A stretch of DNA of 6,786 bases from NCBI GenBank assembly GCA_031285605.1, contig JAITVW010000014.1, positions 1 to 6,786 on the forward strand, in the 5' to 3' direction. A program made the translations under genes and the position numbers. Source of the DNA: Fusobacteriales bacterium. Its GTDB lineage: Bacteria; Fusobacteriota; Fusobacteriia; Fusobacteriales; Leptotrichiaceae. Of this stretch, positions 1 to 6,045 are shown one piece after another (position 1 is the first letter of the stretch; the number at the start of each line of letters is the position of its first letter). The notes under the pieces are model-generated. The model saw nothing but the letters and a program-made list of their open reading frames with translations, had not been told where the DNA came from and ran no database searches.

Positions 1-6
1 TTCAAA

Positions 7-237
7 TTAAGATTTTCTTTTAAAAAAGCCGAGGATTACTAAGAGTATAACAGCTCCTACAGCTGAAACCAGTATTTGTGCAAACAATCCATAAGTACCG
101 TGGAATATAAATCCGCCTATCAGACCGCCTATACACCCTATAATAATTGTTGCTATGAAACTATATCTTTCTCCCATAAGTGCCTTTGCTATAATTCCGG
201 CTACTGCACCTACTATGAGCGATTCAAGTATACCCAT
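7..237 (-). CDS. GlsB/YeaQ/YmgE-family small membrane protein (transglycosylase-associated type)
   Basis: A 76-residue, very hydrophobic, glycine-rich protein. It shows three membrane segments at about residues 4-20, 27-47 and 51-72, then a short basic tail (FKRKS). The motifs GAVAGIIAKALMGER and GCIGGLIGGFIF match the GlsB/YeaQ/YmgE family, small inner-membrane proteins linked to general stress responses whose biochemical role is unknown. The old name 'transglycosylase-associated' does not mean enzymatic activity. Length is normal for the family, so the gene looks complete. The start is supported by AGGAGGT seven or so bases before the ATG. It lies 28 bp downstream of the YwqK-type gene on the same strand, with no hairpin or promoter of its own in that gap, so co-transcription is likely. 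Its terminator would lie outside the window. Family call is confident; function is not known. Confidence 0.9.
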   Translation of the reverse strand: MGILESLIVGAVAGIIAKALMGERYSFIATIIIGCIGGLIGGFIFHGTYGLFAQILVSAVGAVILLVILGFFKRKS

Positions 238-265
238 ACAAATACCTCCTGATTTTTAGAATATG

Positions 266-1090
266 TTAATATTGTAAAATTCCGTTATTATATATTTCTG
301 TAACTACAATATTTCCACTTTTATCAAAGTATTTCCATGTACCCTCTTTTTTTCTTAATTTATAATTCCCTTGAAATTTCAGCTCTCCCGAACTGAAATA
401 AGAAATAACACTTCCTTCGCCGTTACTGTATTTCCCTTTATAAAAAACATTTCCATTTTCGTAGTAAGCTGTGTCATCTCCTGATATTTCACCATTAGAA
501 TATTCTGTTTCCAGTTTTTTTATTCCTGAATTATACCATGTTGTCCATTTTCCGTCTTTCTGGTTACTGCTGTAGCTGCCTTCCGATTCTCTCTGACCAT
601 TGGTATAATAAGTATTCCACTTTCCTGCTCTCTTATTATTAACATAGCTGCCCTTTATTTTTTCCTGTCCTGTATTTGAATACCATTCCACATATTCGCC
701 GTCAAGCTTTCCGTCTTTGTATGTTTCCTGTATCCATCTTCTTCCGCTGTCATTATACATATGCCACTTTCCGTTTTTTTTCCCGTTTACATAACTTCCC
801 TCTGATAATTTCAATCCGTTTTCATAATATTCCGTAAAACTTCCTGTAAGCTCACTGTTTTTCAGAGAAAAAATAATATTTCTCCCGGAATTAGAAATAA
901 AATTAAAATCCCCTGTGTCAATAACTTCATATCTTCCGTTACCTGCATCTTTAACTTTTATATTCTCATAAAAAATCGGATTAATTAAATAGACTCTGTT
1001 ATTACTCACCTGATAATCAGAATAAAGCATATCCCCGAAAATAAATACTGCCGTAAATAATAACAAAAATAAGATCATGAATCTTCTCAT
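266..1090 (-). CDS. Secreted MORN-like / YwqK-family repeat protein
   Basis: A 274-residue protein with an N-terminal signal peptide or anchor (MRRF, then a hydrophobic run to about residue 19). There is no lipobox cysteine, so it should be exported or membrane-anchored rather than a lipoprotein. Residues 20-80 form a unique region. From about residue 85 to the C terminus there are roughly eight tandem units of 22-24 residues with the pattern YY-x-NG-x(5)-G-x-Y-x-NGK-x-G-x-W, typical of MORN_2/YwqK repeats (COG2849). The sixth unit (around residues 207-230) is shortened and lacks the usual G-x-W end. Databases often call this family 'toxin-antitoxin system YwqK family antitoxin', but no toxin is adjacent. 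The neighbour downstream is the GlsB-type gene, so an antitoxin role is not supported here. The start has AAAGGAG seven bases before ATG and a good promoter upstream. Molecular function is unknown; an envelope scaffold or binding role is only a guess. Confidence 0.85.
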   Translation of the reverse strand: MRRFMILFLLLFTAVFIFGDMLYSDYQVSNNRVYLINPIFYENIKVKDAGNGRYEVIDTGDFNFISNSGRNIIFSLKNSELTGSFTEYYENGLKLSEGSYVNGKKNGKWHMYNDSGRRWIQETYKDGKLDGEYVEWYSNTGQEKIKGSYVNNKRAGKWNTYYTNGQRESEGSYSSNQKDGKWTTWYNSGIKKLETEYSNGEISGDDTAYYENGNVFYKGKYSNGEGSVISYFSSGELKFQGNYKLRKKEGTWKYFDKSGNIVVTEIYNNGILQY

Positions 1091-1119
1091 TTTTTTCTCC
1101 TTTAAATAATCTTTCTTAT

Positions 1120-1148
1120 ATTATACATAATTTTATTTACAATTTCAA
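1120..1148 (-). promoter_or_regulatory. Sigma-70-type promoter for the YwqK-type/glsB operon
   Basis: On the minus strand, TTGAAA (1148-1143) is followed by a 17-bp spacer and a perfect TATAAT (1125-1120). Transcription would begin near 1113, about 23 bases before the ATG at 1090, leaving room for the AAAGGAG ribosome binding site. This is the best promoter by sequence in the window. Confidence 0.75.
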
Positions 1149-1156
1149 ATTATCTT

Positions 1157-1183
1157 TTGTTTTTATCTGTTTTATGATAGAAT
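1157..1183 (+). promoter_or_regulatory. Extended -10 promoter for rlmN-pbp operon
   Basis: TG-A-TAGAAT (1175-1183) is a complete extended -10 element. A weak -35 (TTGTTT, 1157-1162) sits at a short 15-bp spacing, which extended -10 promoters tolerate. The predicted transcription start is near 1190. That is downstream of the first possible ATG (1187) and only about 12 bases before the second (1202). It is divergent from, and does not overlap, the minus-strand promoter at 1120-1148. Confidence 0.5.
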
Positions 1184-1201
1184 ATCATGTATATCATAAA
1201 C

Positions 1202-2260
1202 ATGAAGGTGATAATAATCGAAAAACTTAATATATCAGGCTTAAAATATGATACTCTGGAAAAAAAGCTCTTAAAACTGAATTTCAAAAAATATAATGTT
1301 AAACAGATTTTTAAATGGCTTCATAATAAAATGGAAGATAATTTTGATAATTTTTCCAATATTTCAAAAGAAAACAGAAACATTTTAAGTAAAAATTTTT
1401 TTATACCGGAAATTATTCTGTTGGATCACCTGATTTCTGAAAATGACAATACTGAAAAATTTTTATTTAGATTACAGGGGAATGTCTTGATTGAGAGTGT
1501 TCTTATTGGTCATAAAAACCGTTATACTCTCTGTGTTTCATCACAGTCCGGCTGTGCTTTGGGATGTGAATTCTGCGCTACTGCCACGATGAAATTTGAA
1601 AAAAATCTGGATATTTCCGAAATTTTGATGCAGTTTTATTATGTGCAGAAATATCTGAACCAAAAAGGTGATAAACTTGATAACATTGTTTTTATGGGAA
1701 TGGGAGAACCTTTTCTGAATTTTAATAATGTTATGGACTCTATACACATTCTAAACAGTCCCGACGGACAAAATTACTCTAAAAGAAATTTTACTGTTTC
1801 TACCAGCGGACTTGTTCCATATATTGAAAAATTTACAGAACTGGACTCACAGGTAAGTCTTGCAGTGTCACTGCATTCTGTAAAAGATGAATATCGTAGT
1901 AAAATTATGCCTGTAAACAAAAAATATCCTCTTAAGGATTTGAAAAAAAGCCTTCTGGCTTACCAAAAGAAAACTAAAAAACGCATAAGCTTTGAATACA
2001 TCCTTATTGATGATTTCAATTGCAGTAAAAATGATGCATTTGAACTTACTAAGTTTCTCAGTGAATTCAGCTGTCTTGTAAACCTGATTCCTTATAATCC
2101 GGTAGCAGGAAAGTCATACAGGACTCCTTCCAAAACCAGACAACAGGAATTTTACAGAATTTTATTAAAAAACAATATCAATGTAACTTTAAGAGAAACA
2201 AAAGGGCAGGATATTGCTGCAGCATGCGGACAGCTAAAAGTAAAAAGGGAGTTGATTTAA
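1202..2260 (+). CDS. rlmN: Dual-specificity 23S rRNA (A2503-C2) / tRNA (A37-C2) methyltransferase RlmN, radical SAM
   Basis: RlmN methylates C2 of A2503 in 23S rRNA and of A37 in some tRNAs, using S-adenosylmethionine, a [4Fe-4S] cluster and a methylated cysteine intermediate. Numbered from the ATG at 1202 (352 residues), the cluster motif CxxxCxxC is C118, C122, C125. The two mechanistic cysteines are C111 (TLCVSSQ) and C342 (AACGQL), matching E. coli C118 and C355. E98 matches the general-base glutamate E105. GMGEP (166-170) is the SAM-binding loop, and STSG and SLH follow. The N-terminal helical RNA-binding domain (about residues 5-60) is present. The start is uncertain: an in-frame ATG at 1187 would add five residues, but neither start has a ribosome binding site, and the likely promoter places transcription start near 1190, so 1202 is preferred. 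The stop overlaps the next gene's ATG (TAATG). Function is very confident. Confidence 0.96.
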   Translation: MKVIIIEKLNISGLKYDTLEKKLLKLNFKKYNVKQIFKWLHNKMEDNFDNFSNISKENRNILSKNFFIPEIILLDHLISENDNTEKFLFRLQGNVLIESVLIGHKNRYTLCVSSQSGCALGCEFCATATMKFEKNLDISEILMQFYYVQKYLNQKGDKLDNIVFMGMGEPFLNFNNVMDSIHILNSPDGQNYSKRNFTVSTSGLVPYIEKFTELDSQVSLAVSLHSVKDEYRSKIMPVNKKYPLKDLKKSLLAYQKKTKKRISFEYILIDDFNCSKNDAFELTKFLSEFSCLVNLIPYNPVAGKSYRTPSKTRQQEFYRILLKNNINVTLRETKGQDIAAACGQLKVKRELI

Positions 2261-2262
2261 TG
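2258..2262 (+). other. TAATG stop/start overlap coupling rlmN and the PBP gene
   Basis: The rlmN stop TAA (2258-2260) shares one base with the PBP gene's ATG (2260-2262). The PBP gene's ribosome binding site (AAAGGGAG, 2244-2251) lies inside the last codons of rlmN. This arrangement normally means co-transcription and translational coupling. Confidence 0.85.
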
Positions 2263-4290
2263 AAATCAAAATTATCTATAGCAATAAAAATTTTTATTTT
2301 TCTATTTATAACATTGTTTATTGCCGTGGGGATTCTAGTATATCAGGTAAAAAAAGAACTGCCCAATTCGGAAGTAATTGAAAATTACCAGCCTATTTCC
2401 CCTACTGTTATTTATGACATCAATGGAAACCAGCTGGATATCATCACTTTGGAAAACAGGGCTCCGGTTCATATAAGCGAAGTTCCCATGAATGTTCAGA
2501 ACGCTTTTCTTGCTATAGAGGACAGAAAATTCAGAACACACCATGGTTTTGACTTTATGAGACTCGGTAAAGCAGTATTGTCAAATGTTACCGGCAGTGC
2601 TAAAGAAGGCGGGAGTTCTATTACCCAGCAGCTTGCCAAAAATGCATTTCTGTCTCCCGAAAGATCATTTGACAGAAAGCTGAAAGAAGCCCTGCTTGCT
2701 GTCGAGATAGAGAGAAGATATACTAAGGACGAAATTCTTGAAAATTATTTAAATACCATCTATTTTGGCAACGGATCATACGGAATCAAAAATGCAGCAA
2801 GCAAATACTTTGATAAAGAACCAAAGGATCTTACAATTGCGGAAGCCGCAATACTTGCAAGTATTCCAAAATCCCCTACAAAATATTCCCCTGCAAAAAA
2901 TATGAAAAATGCAATAGAACGTCAGCAGATAGTTCTGGCACAGATGTACAAATATAAGTTTATTACTGAGGCACAATATGAAGAAGCACTGAATCAAAAA
3001 ATTGTACTTTCTAAAAACAGTGACTTAAATGCTGATCTGAATGAGGACGAACAAATTTCGGTTTCAAATAATGCACCGGAATTTACATCAATTGCTATAA
3101 GCGAAGCGAAAAGAATACTGAAAATCAGTGAGAGTGACCAAAAGGCACTGTTTGACGGATATAAAATATATACTACAGTTGATCTTGACATGCAGAGAGC
3201 TGCTTACAAAGCTTTTCACAATAATTACAACCTGAAAAGGCGGGAAAAACTAAACGGGGCATTAATCTCAATGGATCCTGATACAGGATTCATAAAAGCC
3301 ATGGTCGGCGGGAAAAATTACAGAAAAGGTGATTTTAACAGAGCAATCAGCTCTACAAGACAGCCCGGTTCATCTTATAAGCCGTTTATTTATCTGGCTG
3401 CAATACAGCAGGATATTCCTATGAATACCGTTATAGAGGATTCTCCTTTTACCACTCCCGGATGGAGTCCGAACAACTATGACAGAAAATTCAGAAACGG
3501 TATGAGCCTGCTAAAAGCTATTGAAATTTCAAATAACGTAGTACCTGTAAAATTATTACAGCAGATTGGTATAGATAAAGTGGAAAAAGTCTGGCGTGAT
3601 GCCGGCATAGAAGGCGGAGACTTCCCTCGGGATCTTACCCTTGCTCTGGGATCTATTACCACTAACCCCCTTAATATGGCAAAGGCTTATTCAGCTATTG
3701 CTAACGGCGGTTACAGAGTTAAGCCTATATTTATATATAAAATAGAAAATAAGTATGGTGAAGTTATTTATGATGCCAAAAAAGAACAGGAAAAAGTAAA
3801 AATATATGAACCTGAAGATGTGGCACTGATTACTTTCATGCTTGAAAGTGCAGTAAAATACGGTACAGGGCAAAGTGCAAAAGTGTTTAAAAACGGACAG
3901 CTTATACCTGAAGCCGGAAAAACAGGAACTACAAGCGACTATGGTTCTGCATGGTTCACAGGTTACATTCCCACGCTGGTAACCATAGTATATGTCGGTA
4001 ACGATGACAATAAATCTATGGGCGGAGGAATGACAGGAGGAGCTGCCGCAGCCCCTATCTGGAAAAATTATATGCAGACTGTTGTTAACCTTGAAGGATT
4101 TGAAGTAGGTAATTTTGCCTTTATTGATGACTATATAAGAAGTAAAGATCTTTCTATGAGAGATATTGATTTGAAAACCGGTCTTCTTGATACTGATAAT
4201 ATGGATAAAAGAACAGCATTATTCAAAGTCGGTACAGAGCCTGTGGAACTTCAGAATAAATACAGAATGGGACTTGAAGGTTTCTTTTAA
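2260..4290 (+). CDS. Class A penicillin-binding protein (PBP1A-type bifunctional peptidoglycan synthase)
   Basis: A 676-residue bifunctional enzyme of the cytoplasmic membrane that polymerises lipid II (glycosyltransferase, GT51) and cross-links peptide stems (transpeptidase). After a short cytoplasmic N terminus, one membrane segment spans about residues 7-29. The GT51 domain (about 45-235) has the catalytic glutamate E87 in AIEDRKFRTHHG, GGSSITQQLAKN (from 117), RRYTKDEILENYLN and IPKSP. The transpeptidase domain shows SxxK at S371-K374 (PGSSYKP), SNN at 424-426 and KTG at 554-556. All catalytic motifs are intact and the length is usual for a compact PBP1A without large C-terminal additions. 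A longer reading frame opens inside rlmN at 2224, but the ATG at 2260 has GGGAG eight bases upstream and begins right at the membrane anchor, so it is the better start. The ATG overlaps the rlmN stop by one base, implying translational coupling. No terminator follows before the next gene. Confidence 0.95.
   Translation: MKSKLSIAIKIFIFLFITLFIAVGILVYQVKKELPNSEVIENYQPISPTVIYDINGNQLDIITLENRAPVHISEVPMNVQNAFLAIEDRKFRTHHGFDFMRLGKAVLSNVTGSAKEGGSSITQQLAKNAFLSPERSFDRKLKEALLAVEIERRYTKDEILENYLNTIYFGNGSYGIKNAASKYFDKEPKDLTIAEAAILASIPKSPTKYSPAKNMKNAIERQQIVLAQMYKYKFITEAQYEEALNQKIVLSKNSDLNADLNEDEQISVSNNAPEFTSIAISEAKRILKISESDQKALFDGYKIYTTVDLDMQRAAYKAFHNNYNLKRREKLNGALISMDPDTGFIKAMVGGKNYRKGDFNRAISSTRQPGSSYKPFIYLAAIQQDIPMNTVIEDSPFTTPGWSPNNYDRKFRNGMSLLKAIEISNNVVPVKLLQQIGIDKVEKVWRDAGIEGGDFPRDLTLALGSITTNPLNMAKAYSAIANGGYRVKPIFIYKIENKYGEVIYDAKKEQEKVKIYEPEDVALITFMLESAVKYGTGQSAKVFKNGQLIPEAGKTGTTSDYGSAWFTGYIPTLVTIVYVGNDDNKSMGGGMTGGAAAAPIWKNYMQTVVNLEGFEVGNFAFIDDYIRSKDLSMRDIDLKTGLLDTDNMDKRTALFKVGTEPVELQNKYRMGLEGFF
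4171..4200 (+). promoter_or_regulatory. Possible internal promoter upstream of the DinB-family gene
   Basis: TTGAAA (4171-4176), an 18-bp spacer and GATAAT (4195-4200) lie within the last codons of the PBP gene, about 120 bases before the DinB-family ATG. In AT-rich coding DNA such matches arise by chance, so this is only a candidate. Confidence 0.25.
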
Positions 4291-4323
4291 AAATAATTTA
4301 TTAAAAGTTTGAGGTAATGATAC

Positions 4324-4986
4324 ATGAACAAAGAATGGTCAGACTTAAACAAGTTAATGCAGGTACAACTCAAAAAAGAGTCCACATTTGAAGCGGGTAT
4401 TGAAACTCTTTTAAGCCTGCGTCAAATATTAGTCGATGAACTATACCGCATTAAAGCAGAGTTGGGCAGAGAAGATTTCAATATGATTCCCTTCATGAAC
4501 GTAAGCGGATACCACAGCAAAACGATTGCGTATTCCATATGGCATATTTCCCGTATTGAGGATATTGTCGCACATACAATTATCAAAAATGAACCACAAA
4601 TTTTCTTTTCAGACGGTTATAAAGAGCGTATCGGTACACCAGTTATTACAACTGGAAATGAACTGGCAAAACAGGATATTGCTGATTTTTCAAAAGCATT
4701 GAACTTAGAAGAATTATATCGTTATATGACCGCTGTAAAGGACAGCACAAACCATATATTGAAAAGTTTGCACTACCGCAGCTTAAAACAAAAAATGAGT
4801 GATAGAGATAAGGAAGATTTGAGGTCGCTGAATGTTGTGAGTACCAGCGAAAAAGCGTATTGGCTAATTGATTTTTGGTATGGAAAAACAATCAGAGGCT
4901 TAATCCAAATGTCCATTTCCCGACATTGGATTATGCACGTTGAAGCAATTTTGCGAATTAGGAACAAAATAACTCCGATAGTATGA
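4324..4986 (+). CDS. DinB-superfamily protein (DfsB-like), probably acquired laterally
   Basis: A 220-residue soluble, mostly helical protein. The residues fit the metal-binding triad of DinB-like four-helix bundles: H74 in SIWHISRIED, and H201 and H205 in SRHWIMHVEA (HxxxH near the C terminus). The family includes DinB and thiol-dependent transferases (bacillithiol/mycothiol S-transferase type), but many members have no known substrate. Close relatives are sometimes labelled 'phage head-tail adaptor', which nothing here supports. The start has GAGGT eight bases before ATG. The gene lies 33 bp behind the PBP gene on the same strand. Arginine use is unlike the neighbours: 8 of 13 arginines are CGN, against 4 of 25 in the PBP gene and 3 of 11 in rlmN. 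With the GC-rich hairpin behind it, this points to transfer, perhaps from a Firmicute. DinB fold is likely; the specific function is unknown. Confidence 0.8.
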   Translation: MNKEWSDLNKLMQVQLKKESTFEAGIETLLSLRQILVDELYRIKAELGREDFNMIPFMNVSGYHSKTIAYSIWHISRIEDIVAHTIIKNEPQIFFSDGYKERIGTPVITTGNELAKQDIADFSKALNLEELYRYMTAVKDSTNHILKSLHYRSLKQKMSDRDKEDLRSLNVVSTSEKAYWLIDFWYGKTIRGLIQMSISRHWIMHVEAILRIRNKITPIV

Positions 4987-5067
4987 AACTGAAGGTATAT
5001 CAGCAGCTTAGAAGAAATCCTTAATGATAATCTGTATTCTTTACCTTACTCGTACTACTCGAAATAA
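4983..5067 (+). pseudogene. Possible remnant of a downstream gene of the acquired cassette
   Basis: An ATG at 4983 overlaps the DinB-family stop (ATGA), an operon-style junction. That frame encodes only 13 residues (MKLKVYQQLRRNP) before a stop. A neighbouring frame from about 4999 reads through 22 sense codons beginning ISSLEEILNDNLYSL and ending at a TAA at 5065-5067. Together they look like a gene start followed by a frame-shifted tail, as if a partner gene had been internally deleted. The stretch is short and I recognise no family, so chance is quite possible. Confidence 0.2.
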
Positions 5068-5096
5068 AGCTGAAAACGAAAGCCACAACCTGCATT

Positions 5097-5131
5097 AAAA
5101 GTGCCGCCCAGAATAAACGGGCGGCACTTTT
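5097..5131 (+). terminator. Rho-independent terminator hairpin, GC-rich, potentially bidirectional
   Basis: AAAAGTGCCGCCC (5097-5109) and GGGCGGCACTTTT (5119-5131) form a perfect 13-bp stem with a 9-base loop. The GC core is striking against the AT-rich surroundings. It ends in TTTT on both strands, so it could stop transcription from either side. On the plus strand it ends the DinB cassette and, since no terminator follows the PBP gene, probably also ends rlmN-pbp read-through. Confidence 0.88.
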
Positions 5132-5344
5132 GCGTTGTACAGCACTGCACCATAATTAAAACTACCATTATATACATCACTCAAACCATTGGAATACTTA
5201 GTTTTATATACTTTTCTTTTTCTCTATATTTTCTGACATTTCACACTCTTTATTTCATACTAAATTATTGAATATAAAACTTATTTTTCGTATTATATCA
5301 TAACTAAAGAATTTTACTATATAGAATTACCTTTGACAGCTGAT
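5132..5344. other. Gene-free AT-rich spacer between convergent genes
   Basis: Together with 4987-5131 this makes about 358 bases without a convincing protein gene. Beyond the hairpin it is AT-rich. I see no tRNA, no inverted repeat of note, no transposase fragment and no duplicated target site. The only signal is an extended -10-like element on the minus strand at 5292-5300. No clear terminator follows the acpH-type stop at 5345. Confidence 0.6.
5292..5300 (-). promoter_or_regulatory. Possible orphan extended -10 promoter
   Basis: On the minus strand the sequence is TG-A-TATAAT, a perfect extended -10 (5300-5292), without a recognisable -35. It would start a transcript near 5285 running toward the hairpin at 5131-5097. 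No protein gene of note lies in between. Such matches are expected by chance in DNA this AT-rich. Confidence 0.3.
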
Positions 5345-5932
5345 TTATCTGACAAAAGGTGTATATTCCGCACGGACGGTATCTGCCGTCCTCCTGAATT
5401 CCTCTATACCCAGCCTGTGGAATAAATCATATTTTTTTATAAGCTCATCATATGCCTCTGTTAATATACTTCCTTTTCTCACTCTTTTGGAAATTCCCGC
5501 AAAAGTCCTTTTTATATTCTCAGGATTTTTATAAGAATAAAGTATGTTATTCCGGGATATCCAGTTATACACTTCTGTGAAATCTTTTGTATAAATATCT
5601 TTGTATCTGTCCAGCTCTCTGTACACTGCTTTTATGCTGTCATTTAAGTCTTCATTAAACAGCTTTTCCCATTCCAGTGCAAGAAAATGGTCTATTATAA
5701 TATCCGAAATTACTCCTCTGAAAATAGAAAATTTTTTATCTATCTTCTCAGTAAGAATATTTCCTGTATCAGATATTGAATCTATTTTTCTATGCAGAAA
5801 CAAACCGTTTTTCACATCTGAGGGAAGCTTAAGATTCTCCAGTCTGCCTTTATAAAAATCACCGGTAAAATTACCATACATAGTTTTTATGTCAATCTCC
5901 GCAGAGATTCTTGAATGTCCGAGAAAATTCAT
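5345..5932 (-). CDS. acpH: Acyl carrier protein phosphodiesterase (AcpH family, DUF479)
   Basis: A 195-residue protein matching E. coli AcpH in length and landmarks. AcpH removes the 4'-phosphopantetheine group from holo-acyl carrier protein, giving apo-ACP, and so takes part in ACP prosthetic-group turnover in the cytoplasm. Visible conserved points are the N terminus MNFLGH (E. coli MNFLAH), GNFTGDFYKG with D25, LHRKID (H47, D51) and IIDHFLALEWEKL with D81-H82. These His/Asp residues form the HD-like metal site. The C-terminal third is less conserved. The start has AAAGGA eight bases before ATG. It has its own promoter in the 113-bp gap behind the U32 gene, whose terminator separates the two. 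No frameshift or truncation is seen. Family is confident; ACP hydrolase activity in this organism is by homology only. Confidence 0.88.
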   Translation of the reverse strand: MNFLGHSRISAEIDIKTMYGNFTGDFYKGRLENLKLPSDVKNGLFLHRKIDSISDTGNILTEKIDKKFSIFRGVISDIIIDHFLALEWEKLFNEDLNDSIKAVYRELDRYKDIYTKDFTEVYNWISRNNILYSYKNPENIKRTFAGISKRVRKGSILTEAYDELIKKYDLFHRLGIEEFRRTADTVRAEYTPFVR

Positions 5933-5962
5933 ATTATCATTCCTTTACATTATTGTAAATAT

Positions 5963-5992
5963 ATTCTATCCTATATTTTAAAATAAGTCTAA
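5963..5992 (-). promoter_or_regulatory. Promoter for the acpH-type gene
   Basis: On the minus strand, TTAGAC (5992-5987), an 18-bp spacer and TAGAAT (5968-5963) lie just after the terminator of the upstream gene. Transcription would start near 5956, giving a leader of about 24 bases that contains the AAAGGA ribosome binding site. Confidence 0.55.
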
Positions 5993-6015
5993 TTTTAGTT
6001 TTTATATTGAGAAAG

Positions 6016-6039
6016 AAAAAAACCTGCCTTCAAGGCAAG
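6016..6039 (-). terminator. Rho-independent terminator of the U32-family gene
   Basis: On the minus strand CTTGCCT, a 3-base loop and AGGCAGG form a 7-bp stem (one T-G pair), followed directly by seven T's (6022-6016). It begins 7 bases after the U32 stop codon at 6048-6046. Confidence 0.88.
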
Positions 6040-6045
6040 TCTCTG

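Noticed and set aside
266..1090. YwqK-type protein as an antitoxin of a toxin-antitoxin pair
   Set aside because: It carries an export signal and the adjacent gene is a GlsB-type membrane protein, not a toxin; the label comes from family naming only.
2224..2259. Longer start for the PBP gene inside rlmN
   Set aside because: No ribosome binding site precedes it, and the ATG at 2260 has one and starts at the membrane anchor.
5129..5245. Small 37-codon minus-strand frame running through the hairpin (start near 5190)
   Set aside because: It reads through the terminator stem, has no convincing ribosome binding site and no recognisable family.
5333..5367. Perfect TTGACA on the plus strand near the acpH stop
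   Set aside because: The nearest -10-like sequence is at 21-23 bp spacing, too far, and no plus-strand gene follows.
5601..5855. 84-residue open frame on the plus strand inside the acpH-type gene
   Set aside because: It is antisense to a well-recognised gene, has no ribosome binding site and its composition is that of a shadow frame.
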